Positions 17,766 to 27,000 of a DNA stretch of 64,000 nt are shown here, one piece after another. The position numbers and the translations under genes were made by a program. A model generated the notes under the pieces. The model searched no databases. It was given only the letters and a program-made list of their open reading frames with translations, and was not told the DNA's origin. The stretch is from CAWEQO01 sp963811225 (GTDB taxonomy: Bacteria > Chloroflexota > Anaerolineae > Anaerolineales > Anaerolineaceae). The stretch is from the NCBI GenBank assembly GCA_963811225.1, contig CAWEQO010000018.1, positions 62,001-126,000 on the forward strand, read 5' to 3'. Positions within the stretch are counted from its first letter, which is position 1. Each line of letters opens with the position of its first letter.

Positions 17766-19514
17766 ATGATCAAAGCGTTACAAATTGCCGGCCTGTTCGC
17801 GGGCTACCTTCTATGCTTATTCATCGTCTATCCAACATCGAACATTCCGGAGGAATCAGAAAAACCAATGCCATCCGCACCTACCGTTTCACTGCATTTC
17901 GATCAAGCCTTTATGCGCCCAGGCGAGCCTGCAACCTGGACGGTTACCGTCCACAGCGATGATCGCAAGCAATATTCAGCAGCGACCATCACTGCCAAAA
18001 TAAGTCACCTGGATCAAGCACTGGAAACCATCACCAAAACGATCGTTCTCTCCTATGGAGATCGGAGCGCTTCCTTTAAGTGGCTGCCGCCTCAAGAGAC
18101 CCCTAAAGGCTATGGGCTAGATATCAGCGTGGTCCTGGCCGACGGCTCCGAAATCGCCCACTTCAGTTCCGGTTTTGATGTTTTGGATGCATGGTTTCAA
18201 ATGCCCCGCTACGGTTTCCTGTCCGATTTCTTCCCCGGTCGGGCGGATGCCGCACAGACACTGCAAAACCTCACCGATTACCATGTCAACGGTTTGCAGT
18301 TTTACGATTGGATGTACCGCCACGAGACTTTGCTGACCGATCATGACCCATACATTGACGTGCTTGGCCGAGAATTGTCGCTGCAGACGGTGAACGCGCT
18401 GATCAAAGAAGCTCATAATCATCAGATTGCCGCAATGCCTTACACCGCCATCTATGCCGCTTCGATGGAGTTTTACAACCAGCACAAAGAATGGGGCCTG
18501 TACTACGCGGATGGGAAGCCGGTCTACCTGGGGACAGACTTTTTAGCTTACATGGACCCTCAGTCTGGCAGTCCATGGATGACACATCTTTTCAAAGAAT
18601 TTCAAGCGGTGCTTGAAAACACACAGTTTGATGGTATCCATTTGGATCAATATGGTGATCCCAAAGAAGCATATGACGCCGAAGGACACCATATTGCATT
18701 GGGTCCGGCGATTGCCGAAACCATCACCAAGACCCATGCCTTAGTCGATCAATATCGTCCGGACGGCGCGGTGATCTTCAACTGCGTCACGAACTGGCCG
18801 GTGGAACTGGTTTCAAAAGCGGACGAGGACTTTATCTATATCGAAGTGTGGGAGCCATATTCCTCTTTCGCCGACCTGCATAACCTGATCGTGTACGCGC
18901 AATCCTTGGGGACCGGCAAACCGGTTGTACTGGCAGCTTACGTTCACCCAGAGAACACGTCCAATCCGATGCTCATGGATGCGATCATTTTCGCGAGCGG
19001 CGGCGGGCATATTGAATTGGGCGAAAATTCCGGGTATCTGGCGCACCCCTACTTCCCCTATTATGAAAAATTGTCGGACACGCATGCGCAGAGCTTGAAA
19101 AATTACTACGATTTCGCGGTCCGTTATCAGAATCTGATCGGTCCTTCCACGACTGAAGCGACCGGCAAGTGGATTTCTCAAATCGAATTGAGCGGATTGA
19201 AGGTAGGACTTAATACGAGTGACGATGTCTTCGCTTTGGTGCGTGAATCGCCAGATCATATGGCAGTCAGTCTGGTCAACATGACTGATATCCAGTCGGA
19301 GAAATGGAATGAGCCCGCTAAATATCCAAAACAAACCGGGCAAATTACGCTGACAATCAGCGGATTCGACCAAAAGGTAAACCAGGCGTTTCTGTCCAGC
19401 CCTGACGAAACGACCTTCTTCCTCGAGCCTGTACCGTTCAAGCAAGAAGGAGACCGGGTAACGCTTACCATCCCTTCACTCAAGATTTGGGATTTGGTTG
19501 TATTTTCGTATTGA
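17766..19514 (+). CDS. Glycoside hydrolase family 66 (dextranase / cycloisomaltooligosaccharide glucanotransferase type)
   Basis: GH66 enzymes cleave internal alpha-1,6-glucosidic bonds of dextran or cyclise the products. The 582-residue protein has an N-terminal hydrophobic anchor or signal (about 5-25), an Ig-like beta domain, then the GH66 barrel starting PRYGFLSDFFPG and LQFYDWMYRHE. The catalytic signature GIHLDQYGD places the nucleophile at about Asp294. The acid/base lies in EVWEPY (Glu360 or Glu363). A C-terminal beta domain completes the usual layout. Export puts the enzyme outside, where it would feed oligosaccharides to the importer encoded just upstream. Dextranase and cyclase activities cannot be told apart here, but the cyclase-specific CBM35 insert does not appear to be present. 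Confidence 0.88.
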   Translation: MIKALQIAGLFAGYLLCLFIVYPTSNIPEESEKPMPSAPTVSLHFDQAFMRPGEPATWTVTVHSDDRKQYSAATITAKISHLDQALETITKTIVLSYGDRSASFKWLPPQETPKGYGLDISVVLADGSEIAHFSSGFDVLDAWFQMPRYGFLSDFFPGRADAAQTLQNLTDYHVNGLQFYDWMYRHETLLTDHDPYIDVLGRELSLQTVNALIKEAHNHQIAAMPYTAIYAASMEFYNQHKEWGLYYADGKPVYLGTDFLAYMDPQSGSPWMTHLFKEFQAVLENTQFDGIHLDQYGDPKEAYDAEGHHIALGPAIAETITKTHALVDQYRPDGAVIFNCVTNWPVELVSKADEDFIYIEVWEPYSSFADLHNLIVYAQSLGTGKPVVLAAYVHPENTSNPMLMDAIIFASGGGHIELGENSGYLAHPYFPYYEKLSDTHAQSLKNYYDFAVRYQNLIGPSTTEATGKWISQIELSGLKVGLNTSDDVFALVRESPDHMAVSLVNMTDIQSEKWNEPAKYPKQTGQITLTISGFDQKVNQAFLSSPDETTFFLEPVPFKQEGDRVTLTIPSLKIWDLVVFSY

Positions 19515-19545
19515 TCCTATATCATCAAACATCAATAGGTTCTCA

Positions 19546-20679
19546 ATGGATATTTATCAGCACAGCATTGAAGTAATTTTGCAAAACCAACACAGCGGTG
19601 GAGCTTATATTGCCTCACCTGCCTTTCCGAACTACCGTTATTCCTGGCTGCGAGATGGCAGCTTTATTGCCCATTCCATGGACCGGGCCGGCGAGCATCA
19701 AAGCGCCGAAGCTTATTTCCGGTGGGTCGACCGAGCCATTCAGCGTTACGCTTATAAAGTAGATCAGCTGGAAGAACAACTGAAAAAGGGCGCTGTAAAT
19801 ATCAAGCCTTACATCTTGCATACTCGCTATACACTGGAAGGTGAGGAGGAGAATACCGACAGCACCTGGGGGAACTTCCAAATCGATGGATATGGAACAT
19901 GGTTGTGGGCTCTGGTGGCGCACATCCAGCGAACCGGTAACGATACGCTGTTGTCTGAGTTTTCGTGCTCGATTGAAACGAGCATCCGCTTCTTGAGAGC
20001 CACCTGGCAGTTGCCGAACTATGATTGTTGGGAGGAACACCCTGAATTTCTGCACCCCTATTCTCTCTCGGCGGTATATGGGGGGCTGAAAGCCGTTGCC
20101 AGTCTGGTGGCATCTGGAAAAACCTCCTTTGCCCCGCTGCAAGTAGATGCATTCAGTGAACAAGTGAAAGAATTGCTCGACAAAAATGCCAAAGAAGGGG
20201 GCAAATTTGCTAAACATTTATGGCCCGGAACGATTGGACAACCTGCCAGGCCGGTGCAAAAGAGCGGTATCGATGCGAGCTTGCTCGGGCTCGCCGTCCC
20301 TTATCGAGTGTTTGCGCTCGACGACCCAGCCATCCTTAAAACTATCCATGCAATTGAAACAGACTTATGGCGTCCGGGCGGCGGAGTCTATCGCTACAAG
20401 GAAGATGTCTATTACGGTGGCGGTGAGTGGCTCTTGCTGGCAGGCTGGCTGGGATGGTACTACGCACAAGTTGGTGAAAAAAGCAAAGCGCAGAATCTGC
20501 GCGCATGGATCGAAAAGCAGGCAGATAAAAATGGGGACATGCCCGAGCAAGTAAACAACTGCTTGCTTGCGCCTGAAGAATACCAACCCTGGGTAGACAA
20601 ATGGGGGCCGGTTGCCACCCCCCTGCTCTGGTCCCACGCCATGTACATTATCCTCGTAAATGCAATTCGGGAAGAATGA
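19546..20679 (+). CDS. GH15-like glucosidase (isomaltose/dextran glucosidase type), cytoplasmic
   Basis: The 377-residue product lacks a signal peptide and starts with SGGAYIASPAFPNYRYSWLRDGSF, the first substrate-binding segment of GH15 glucoamylases. The segment around WEEHPEFLHPYSL carries the likely general acid, and GDMPEQVN the general base. Only the (alpha/alpha)6 catalytic barrel is present; the N-terminal beta-sandwich typical of bacterial GH15 enzymes is missing. ATG 19546 is chosen because an earlier ATG at 19498 lies inside the GH66 gene. Together with the exported GH66 and the importer, this enzyme probably releases glucose from isomalto-oligosaccharides in the cytoplasm. Confidence 0.82.
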   Translation: MDIYQHSIEVILQNQHSGGAYIASPAFPNYRYSWLRDGSFIAHSMDRAGEHQSAEAYFRWVDRAIQRYAYKVDQLEEQLKKGAVNIKPYILHTRYTLEGEEENTDSTWGNFQIDGYGTWLWALVAHIQRTGNDTLLSEFSCSIETSIRFLRATWQLPNYDCWEEHPEFLHPYSLSAVYGGLKAVASLVASGKTSFAPLQVDAFSEQVKELLDKNAKEGGKFAKHLWPGTIGQPARPVQKSGIDASLLGLAVPYRVFALDDPAILKTIHAIETDLWRPGGGVYRYKEDVYYGGGEWLLLAGWLGWYYAQVGEKSKAQNLRAWIEKQADKNGDMPEQVNNCLLAPEEYQPWVDKWGPVATPLLWSHAMYIILVNAIREE

Positions 20680-20799
20680 AACGATAAATTCTTCTCATCC
20701 TTTAAGATGAACCATCCCGACAAGACAGGTGGAATTTTGGGTGGTGCTGCTGTTTTTCGAAACAGTTCTTAATCGAACTTCAAATGCGCTCGATGCATA

Positions 20800-20843
20800 C
20801 AAAAGCATTCCTCTTGCAAATATCTGCAAGGGGAATGCTTTTG
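20800..20843. terminator. Strong bidirectional hairpin terminator
   Basis: Arms of 19 bases (20800-20818 and 20825-20843) pair fully with one G-U pair and a 6-base loop. The arms end in A-rich and T-rich tracts, so the structure could terminate the dextran operon from the left and the minus-strand ugp operon from the right. Confidence 0.85.
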
Positions 20844-20844
20844 T

Positions 20845-20931
20845 TTAAGCCCCCACATCGAGGATATCGCTGGCGCCGCGCTCGTGGTCTAGGCCGAGCG
20901 GATTGTTGACCACCCAGCCCATGAAGCACAT
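20845..20931 (-). pseudogene. Possible C-terminal remnant of a further ugp-operon gene
   Basis: On the minus strand, after the ugpE stop, a frame without a proper start reads FMGWVVNNPLGLDHERGA and ends exactly one base before the terminator stem. Ending at the terminator is what a true last cistron does, so this may be the tail of a deleted gene (its 5' part replaced or lost next to ugpE). I do not recognise the family. It could equally be chance coding in G+C-rich DNA. Confidence 0.25.
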
Positions 20932-20985
20932 GGTGGACGAACCGCGCCGTTCGTGTTGTCGGCATCCGTGCAGGGATTAATGCCC

Positions 20986-21864
20986 TTACTTATCCTCGTA
21001 CAGCGCCACGCCCTTGATCAGGTTCCGCTGCAGCAGGATCAGCAGCACCAGCGGCGGGATCGCCGCCAAAAGTACGCCGCTCATCACGTAATGCCACTCC
21101 ACAGCAGCGTCCGTGGCCACCAGCTGCTTCAAGCCAATCTGGACCATGCGGGTGCTGTCCGTACTGGCAATCAGCAGCGGCCACAGGTACTGGTTCCACA
21201 TATAGAGAAACTCGATCAAAAACAGCGCGGCAATATTGGTCGCCGAGAGCGGAATGACGATCGAGTATAGGAACTGCATGGGAGTCGCACCGTCGATGCG
21301 AGCGGCGTCCGCCAGAGCCGGGGGGATGGTCTGGTACAACTGACGAAAGAGCAGGATGCCGGTCGCGCTTGCGAAGAATGGGATCGTTAGCGCCTGGAAC
21401 GAGTTCGTCCAGCCGAGCGCATCCACCAGGGCATAGGTCGGCACAATGCGGACCGGCAGCGGCAGCATGTGGGTGATCAGGATCAGGCCGAAGAGCAGGC
21501 TCTTGCCGCGAAAATCAAAGTAAACGAAGGCAAAACCGCCCATAATGCTCAGGATGATTTTGCCGACCGCGACCACAATCGCTACAAAGCCTGTATTCAT
21601 CAACAGGCGGCCCATATTGACCCGGTTCCAGGCAAAGGCGATGTTTTCAAAGAGCGCGCTGCCGGGCAGGATTTGCAAGTTATAGAACTGGTTCGGCGTC
21701 TGGGTGGCCAGCAGCAGCGCGTAAATCATGGGGAACATGATAAATGTAACCGCCAAGATCATCACCAGGTGCGACAAAACCGGCTTAAGCAGCCGCGTGC
21801 GAAACCAGGCAGCGGTATCACGGCGGGGTCGTGCAGGTAGGGAGACAGCAGTTTCAGATTTCAT
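20986..21864 (-). CDS. ugpE: Glycerol-3-phosphate-type ABC permease UgpE
   Basis: The 292-residue permease has six helices and the EAA-type loop ALADAARIDGATPMQFLYSI. Segments such as MFPMIYALLLATQTPNQF, THMLPLPVRIVPTYALV and FLYMWNQYLWPLLIAS closely follow UgpE. It overlaps ugpA by ATGA. The annotated substrate (sn-glycerol-3-phosphate or glycerophosphodiesters) rests mainly on the strong resemblance of the cognate binding protein to UgpB. A ugpC ATPase gene is missing from the window. Confidence 0.85.
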   Translation of the reverse strand: MKSETAVSLPARPRRDTAAWFRTRLLKPVLSHLVMILAVTFIMFPMIYALLLATQTPNQFYNLQILPGSALFENIAFAWNRVNMGRLLMNTGFVAIVVAVGKIILSIMGGFAFVYFDFRGKSLLFGLILITHMLPLPVRIVPTYALVDALGWTNSFQALTIPFFASATGILLFRQLYQTIPPALADAARIDGATPMQFLYSIVIPLSATNIAALFLIEFLYMWNQYLWPLLIASTDSTRMVQIGLKQLVATDAAVEWHYVMSGVLLAAIPPLVLLILLQRNLIKGVALYEDK

Positions 21865-22742
21865 CGGTAATGAACTTTCTGACCTACATAACGGAACTGC
21901 AACCAGGTAAGCACAGCGACAAAGAACAGCAGGACAATCGACTGGGCGGAAGCGGAGCCGGTATTCATGCCCACAAACCCATCTTTATATAGGTTGAACA
22001 CCAGCAGGTTTGTGGCCTGCCCAGGCCCACCCTGGGTGGTGATATGCACCAGACCAAACACCTCGAAGAACCCGTACAGGGTGTTCATAATCAGCAGGAA
22101 GAATGTGGTCGGCGAAAGCAGCGGAAACGTGACTTTCCAAAACTTTTGCCACCCACCTGCCCCGTCTAAAGAGGCCGCTTCGAGCAGTTCGGTGGGCAGC
22201 CCCTGCAAACCGGCGAGGAAGAAGACGATATTGTAGCCAAACATCTTCCATGTGGCCGCGAGCGCCAAAAACAGGATGGCAGAAACACTGCTGGTCAGAT
22301 AGTTGAACTCAACCCCAAACAGGCGTTTGAAAAAGATTGCGCCCAGGCCAAAGCTGGGATTCATCATTAGGCCCCACACCAGGCCCGCAATCGCGGGGGA
22401 AAGCGCATATGGCCAGATGAGCATCGCCCGGTACACAGAAAAACCGGGAATATGCTGGTTGGCAACTGTCGCCACAAACAGGGAAGTGCTTAACCCAGTG
22501 AAAACGACCAGGATCACAAACTCGATGCTTACCCGAAGCGAGTTCAGGTAATTGGGGTTTGTGACCAGCCGGACGAAGTTTTCAAGTCCAATAAAAATTT
22601 TCCGATTTCCGAGGGGATTGACCCGAAAAAAGCTGAGATACAAGCTTTGCGCGCTTGGAATAAGGAAGAAAACGATGACCACGATGATCATCGGGGCAAT
22701 CAGGAGGTACGGAAGATAACGGTTAGGGAAGCGAGTATTCAT
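21861..22742 (-). CDS. ugpA: Glycerol-3-phosphate-type ABC permease UgpA
   Basis: This permease of 293 residues has six helices and an ELLEAASLDGAGGWQKFWKV coupling loop. It opens with the PYLLIAPMIIVVIVFFLIPS segment usual for UgpA/MalF partners. It is translationally coupled to ugpE through a four-base overlap and separated from ugpB by a hairpin-bearing spacer. Confidence 0.86.
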   Translation of the reverse strand: MNTRFPNRYLPYLLIAPMIIVVIVFFLIPSAQSLYLSFFRVNPLGNRKIFIGLENFVRLVTNPNYLNSLRVSIEFVILVVFTGLSTSLFVATVANQHIPGFSVYRAMLIWPYALSPAIAGLVWGLMMNPSFGLGAIFFKRLFGVEFNYLTSSVSAILFLALAATWKMFGYNIVFFLAGLQGLPTELLEAASLDGAGGWQKFWKVTFPLLSPTTFFLLIMNTLYGFFEVFGLVHITTQGGPGQATNLLVFNLYKDGFVGMNTGSASAQSIVLLFFVAVLTWLQFRYVGQKVHYR

Positions 22743-22759
22743 CTATTTTTTATTTGCCA

Positions 22760-22800
22760 TGAAGTGCGAGATATTTTTAGATACAATACCTCGCACTTCA
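22760..22800 (-). promoter_or_regulatory. Intercistronic hairpin between ugpB and ugpA
   Basis: Perfect 11-base arms (22760-22770 and 22790-22800) flank a 19-base AT-rich loop. The structure sits between a binding-protein gene and its permease gene, as in the other two ABC cassettes here. It probably limits transcription or protects the ugpB message. Confidence 0.65.
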
Positions 22801-22820
22801 CATAATGTCTCTAAGAACCC

Positions 22821-24188
22821 TTATTTATTGAGCGACTCGTAGTCTTTGAGAACCTGATTGGTCTCACTGGTCGCTTTATCCAGAGCAGTCTTCGGATCGA
22901 CATTGTTGACCACTGCATCTTCGATCGCAGCTCCGACGATATCGCGAATCTGAACGAAGTTACCGAGCAGCACACCGCGCGCTGCAGGGGTATCCGCACC
23001 GCCCAAAATTTGGTCAAAGGCGGTTGCGTGGTTCGGCTCTTCATCAAACCAGCCGTCTGCTTTAAGCTTATCGTAAGCAGTGTTGGTGGCGGGGAAGTAG
23101 CCGGTTCCCTTGTGCCATGCAATTGTCTCATCCACCGTGTTGATGAACTGGAAGAACTCCCACGAACCAGCTTGCTGTTCCGGGGTGGCCTTGTTCATGA
23201 GCCAGAGACAGCCACCACCGACAACGCTGTTACCCGCCTCATAAGCGCCGTCAAAGCGTGGCAAGAAGGCAGTGCCGACTTTAAAATCGGCTGATTTTAG
23301 AATACCACCCAGTGAAGAAGTGGACTGGAACAGGAAGGGGAACTGTTTGGCAAGGAAGGGATCGTTGGCAGCATATTCACGCCCGCCGTAAACGAGGACC
23401 TTTTCCTGAGCCATCCGCTGCCATTCAGTGAGTACCTTTACGCCAAAGTCGGAATTCAAATAAACTTCAGTGGCAAGTCCGGCACGGCCATTATCCTGGT
23501 TCGCCAAGAGCTGGTTATGCTCAGCAAACATCTGCTCCATAATCCAGGCGGGCCAACCCATCGAGAAGCCGCCGGTGGCAGCGCCAGCATCCATAATCTT
23601 CTTACTGTATTCTTCCACTTCGGCCCAGGTCTTCGGTGGTTTATCAGGGTCCAACCCAGCAGCGGCAAACATATCTTTGTTGTAATAAAGCATGGCAGTC
23701 GAGCTGTTGAACGGCATGCAGTATAGATTATTGTCGACCGAGTAGTATTTTAAAATTGGCTGAACGATGTCGCCCCAGTTCACTTCACCCTTGTTCAGAG
23801 TATGGACTGGAACAATGGCGCCCGAATCGAGCATGGTGCGCGTGCCGACTTCGTAAACCTGAACGATCGTAGGCGGTGTGCCGCTCCGATAGGCAGCCAG
23901 AGCTTTGGTGAGCGTCTCTGCATAGCTGCCCGTATATTCAGGGACAACCTGATACTTGCTTTGCGACTGGTTAAACCGATCAGCAATTCCTTTGATCGTC
24001 TCTTCACGGCTGCCGCTCATCGCATGCCAGAAGGTGATTTGAACGGCTTCCGCTGGAGCAGCAGGTTCTTGAGGGGCCTGAGAAGCTTCAGGTTGGGGGG
24101 CAGTGGTAGGCGATGCAGCCGGGGTACAGGCTGACAGAGCGATGGACATCAAAACAATCAGGGTAAGGGCGAAATGTCGAGCTTTCAT
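22821..24188 (-). CDS. ugpB: Glycerol-3-phosphate-binding lipoprotein UgpB
   Basis: The 455-residue lipoprotein has lipobox ALSAC (Cys21) and an Ala/Pro/Gln linker, then a solute-binding domain that tracks UgpB along its length: ITFWHAMSG, GTPPTIVQVYEVGT, MPFNSSTAMLYYNKD, GLDPDKPPKTWAE, HKGTGYFPATNTAYD and GNFVQIRDIVG. Several of these line the ligand pocket in UgpB, so glycerol-3-phosphate or a glycerophosphodiester is the expected ligand. The start at 24188 follows AAAAAGGAGATCTGG. The gene begins the minus-strand ugp operon and should deliver ligand to UgpA-UgpE. Confidence 0.88.
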   Translation of the reverse strand: MKARHFALTLIVLMSIALSACTPAASPTTAPQPEASQAPQEPAAPAEAVQITFWHAMSGSREETIKGIADRFNQSQSKYQVVPEYTGSYAETLTKALAAYRSGTPPTIVQVYEVGTRTMLDSGAIVPVHTLNKGEVNWGDIVQPILKYYSVDNNLYCMPFNSSTAMLYYNKDMFAAAGLDPDKPPKTWAEVEEYSKKIMDAGAATGGFSMGWPAWIMEQMFAEHNQLLANQDNGRAGLATEVYLNSDFGVKVLTEWQRMAQEKVLVYGGREYAANDPFLAKQFPFLFQSTSSLGGILKSADFKVGTAFLPRFDGAYEAGNSVVGGGCLWLMNKATPEQQAGSWEFFQFINTVDETIAWHKGTGYFPATNTAYDKLKADGWFDEEPNHATAFDQILGGADTPAARGVLLGNFVQIRDIVGAAIEDAVVNNVDPKTALDKATSETNQVLKDYESLNK

Positions 24189-24728
24189 CCAGATCTCCTT
24201 TTTGAGGTTGGTTGGTTGTTCGTTCTAAAAGAACTTACTCTTGTCTTTCTCAAAATAAACTAGATGAGGGGCAACTCCTTTCTTGAAAGCACTATTCGGT
24301 TGTATTCGCTTTGGCTAAAGAATATTATATATGAAAGGCGGATAATGTAATATAGAATTTAATCCACAGCTTTGCGTTGGTTACACCACAAAAGAAAATA
24401 ACAAGGCAAACGCTCTATCCAACCCCTGGACCCATCTGTTTATGCAATTGAGCATGTGATTTTGGATTACCTGGAAGCACTTGTTGAATCTTGAAATGGG
24501 GGCACAAAGGATTGATCGCCGAGGAGCAAAGTGTTCATACCTGGCAAGTCATTGACTACCCCCTTGAACGCACTCGAGGGGTGTTTGCCCTCAAGCCCAA
24601 ATGATACGAATATCGTTGAAGGCGCCCTCAGTGGGAATTCTACTTGATGCTTGAAGATTCACAGGTGTGCCGATGCAGCCAATGGCTTGCAAATCAATAT
24701 ATTTACTAAATTGATATAAATTATCATA
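24189..24728. other. Divergent intergenic region between ugpB and the giant-gene island
   Basis: This 540-base AT-rich spacer holds the minus-strand promoter region of the ugp operon (a TATAAT-like element on the minus strand near 24325) and leads into the plus-strand promoter at 24729. I found no open frame with a ribosome-binding site, no tRNA and no convincing repeat. Confidence 0.45.
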
Positions 24729-24757
24729 TTGACAATTGCTCCTTAATTTTGTATCCT
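24729..24757 (+). promoter_or_regulatory. Promoter of the giant-gene island
   Basis: A perfect TTGACA (24729-24734) and TATCCT (24752-24757) are 17 bases apart. Transcription would begin near 24764, about 125 bases before the ATG at 24891. It is the only good promoter ahead of the three giant genes, whose tight spacing suggests one transcript. Confidence 0.65.
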
Positions 24758-24890
24758 ATTCATAGGTGTTTCCTTTTCTACAGGTCACCTCTGGATGCCT
24801 CGGGAGCAGTTCCAATGGATAGGTTCTCAATTCTCGATACAACTCTCGCCGGCCCAGGGGCTGCATACGGGGGCGAAAGGAGCGGTATCG

Positions 24891-25331
24891 ATGGAGTCCA
24901 GCAGACGTGGGATCAGCTTACTCGATCTCTTCAATTTGCCCCCCGGCGCCCAGGCGCTCCTGCCTGATCAGATTGCTGCACAGCTGGAGGGGTTGGCGGT
25001 CCTGGACCACCGCGCATCCGTCAGCCCAGACGCCTTCATTCATCACGGCATGCTGCAGTCCATTGGGGAGGGGTTTGCGCTGCCCGGCCTGCGCGACTGG
25101 CTCCTGGAAATCCCGGGGATCAACACCGGCGTCCCCTTCCAATTGGTCTTCACCCGCGCGGTCCGGACGACGGCCCCCGCCACCGGCGAGGTGCTCGAAC
25201 CCGCTCCTGATACGTTCCAGCTGGACCTGTTCCTCGATCTGTTTGCGATCCGCATTCCCGGTCTCGAGCCGGCAACCGTAGAAGAGAACTCCGGGCGGGC
25301 CAACTCATCTGGTGCGCGACCGCACCCGTGA
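24891..25331 (+). CDS. Giant beta-rich protein 1, N-terminal segment (frame broken near 25288)
   Basis: ATG 24891 follows AAAGGAG (24876-24882) at eight bases; an upstream ATG at 24795 has no such site. The segment starts ISLLDLFNLPPGAQALLPDQ and has no signal peptide. The frame ends in an unrelated tail at 25331, while the +1 frame picks up at TPGGPTHLVRDRTRD and runs on as the next segment. Skipping one base at 25285-25290 joins them smoothly. With the downstream break at about 26918 also repaired, segments 24891-32303 form one protein of about 2,470 residues. I do not recognise the N-terminal domain. Confidence 0.6.
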   Translation: MESSRRGISLLDLFNLPPGAQALLPDQIAAQLEGLAVLDHRASVSPDAFIHHGMLQSIGEGFALPGLRDWLLEIPGINTGVPFQLVFTRAVRTTAPATGEVLEPAPDTFQLDLFLDLFAIRIPGLEPATVEENSGRANSSGARPHP

Positions 25332-27000
25332 TAAGGTCAGGCTCATCGGCGGAGCCATCTTTCGCCTGAAATCCACCCCGCAGGGCATCTCGGCCCAGTT
25401 CGTCGACCCACCCGATCCACTCGATCCCAACACCCCCACCGGCTTTATCGCCGCTCTGACCTTCGACCCGCCCAGCTTTTTCTTCGGCGGCTCCGAGTTT
25501 GGCATGACCGCCGACAAGGTGCTCTACGACGGCTCAGAAGATTTCACGCCTCCGTCCATCGTCGAGCGCGGGCATGGCTCCGATTGGATGGGCCTTTCGA
25601 TTAAAGAGGCCACCGTTTATTTTCCGCCCAGCGTCGGGCATCTCAGCATCGGCGTGCGCAACCTGCTGCTCGGCCATCCGTTCGGACTCCAGCTGGAAGT
25701 GCGGGTCGAGTTCGGCTACCTGAACCTCGAAACCTTTAGCGTAAATTTCACCAAGGAAGGCAGTACCACCCACCTGCCGGTAAGCGGGACCGGACAGAGC
25801 CGTACGGTGGAAATAGACAGCGATTCCGTCCAGATCAGCGGACAGGCGGGCAGCGGCTTCTTGCCCTCTGGCGATGCCCGCACCCCCAGCGGGTTTTGGA
25901 CCCTGCCGGAGCATGACGATGCTACTGCCGAAACCACTACGAGCCAGACAGGGCTGGAGACCGAGTCGTTCGAGGTGCGTCCAGGCGACCTGGTGCGTTT
26001 CCAGGCTCGCGCCTTGGACAGCGGCGAGATTGCCGCCCAGTTCCCGGAGCTGCTGTACCGCTTCGAGCGCGCCAGCTCGGGCGGCGGCGGGAGCAGTTCG
26101 GCCCAGCATGCGCCGCAGGTCAATCTGACGGTCAACGGTCACACCTTCGATAATGTTGTCCAGCTCACCGGCGCGGCCTCTCAAATGAGCGCGGTCGAGT
26201 TCGCCGCGGACGTTCCGGCCAGCGAAGGCAGCGGCTTGCAGTGGAACACCGCCGCAGGCAGCAGCCTGACCACCGGCCGTACCCTGGCGGGCAGCCTGCT
26301 CCCCACCGGAACCGGACAGCACGTCCTCATCCTGCGCGATCCGGCTTCCAATAAGACCCGCCGGGTCGTGATCGAAGTGCACGAAAATACCGGCGAGCTG
26401 CTGGTCGGCTGCGCGGATGGGGTCTTCAACAGCCAGAACACACGCGTGAACATTCAATCGGTGCACACGCTCTATGATCTGGGGGCATTTCATGCCTCCG
26501 GTGCACGCGCAGCGCTGGACGCGCCGCGGCCAACCGCCAGCAGTGGAACGGTCACCCTGGCGGAAGGGCAGCTGGCCCTGACCGCGGTAGCATTCAGCGA
26601 GACCGCGCCGCCCATCCAGCCGCCTCCGGCGGTCGAAATGCTGGCCATAGGCGACGACGCCCGTATGATCTTCGGCCAGGCCACATTTATGGCGGGGGAA
26701 GTCGCCGCGCTGGAAGCCTTTTTGAGCGCCTACCAGAGCACGCCCGACGTCAATATCATCATCGTCGGGCGAACCGACGACCTGTGGGACGCAAACACCG
26801 ATTTAGATCGCCGCCGCTCCTATAACGCTGATCTGGCCGTCCGGCGTGCCGCAGCGGCCCGGGATGAGGTTGTGCGTATCCTCGGCAGCGGCTCCGAAAG
26901 CCGGGTCTTCGCCGCGGCGAACAGGCCGCCGGATGGACCGGCGCTACCCCGCCAACCGCAGTGTTGGACCGGTTCTCTCCGGCTGAACGTGACCGGGTGA
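25312..27000 (+). CDS. Giant beta-rich protein 1, middle segment with OmpA-like domain
   Basis: This frame continues the N-terminal segment. It holds long amphipathic beta-strand stretches (FIAALTFDPPSFFFGGSEFG, SIKEATVYFPPSVGHLSIGV), a Gly/Ser linker (SSGGGGSSS) and an Ig-like region. An OmpA-like peptidoglycan-associated domain follows (about residues 590-670 of the joined protein), with VNIIIVGRTDDLWDANTD followed by SYNADLAVRRAAAARDEVV, the usual GHTD...N..LS..RA pattern in divergent form. The frame ends at 27000 in an unrelated tail; the adjacent frame carries AAGWTGATPPTAVLDRFSPAE and joins if one G is added at about 26917-26920. The OmpA-like domain implies contact with cell-wall material. 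The rest is unknown. Confidence 0.65.
   Translation: MRDRTRDKVRLIGGAIFRLKSTPQGISAQFVDPPDPLDPNTPTGFIAALTFDPPSFFFGGSEFGMTADKVLYDGSEDFTPPSIVERGHGSDWMGLSIKEATVYFPPSVGHLSIGVRNLLLGHPFGLQLEVRVEFGYLNLETFSVNFTKEGSTTHLPVSGTGQSRTVEIDSDSVQISGQAGSGFLPSGDARTPSGFWTLPEHDDATAETTTSQTGLETESFEVRPGDLVRFQARALDSGEIAAQFPELLYRFERASSGGGGSSSAQHAPQVNLTVNGHTFDNVVQLTGAASQMSAVEFAADVPASEGSGLQWNTAAGSSLTTGRTLAGSLLPTGTGQHVLILRDPASNKTRRVVIEVHENTGELLVGCADGVFNSQNTRVNIQSVHTLYDLGAFHASGARAALDAPRPTASSGTVTLAEGQLALTAVAFSETAPPIQPPPAVEMLAIGDDARMIFGQATFMAGEVAALEAFLSAYQSTPDVNIIIVGRTDDLWDANTDLDRRRSYNADLAVRRAAAARDEVVRILGSGSESRVFAAANRPPDGPALPRQPQCWTGSLRLNVTG

Noticed and set aside
24795..24890. N-terminal extension of giant protein 1
   Set aside because: The upstream ATG lacks a ribosome-binding site, whereas ATG 24891 has one at ideal spacing.
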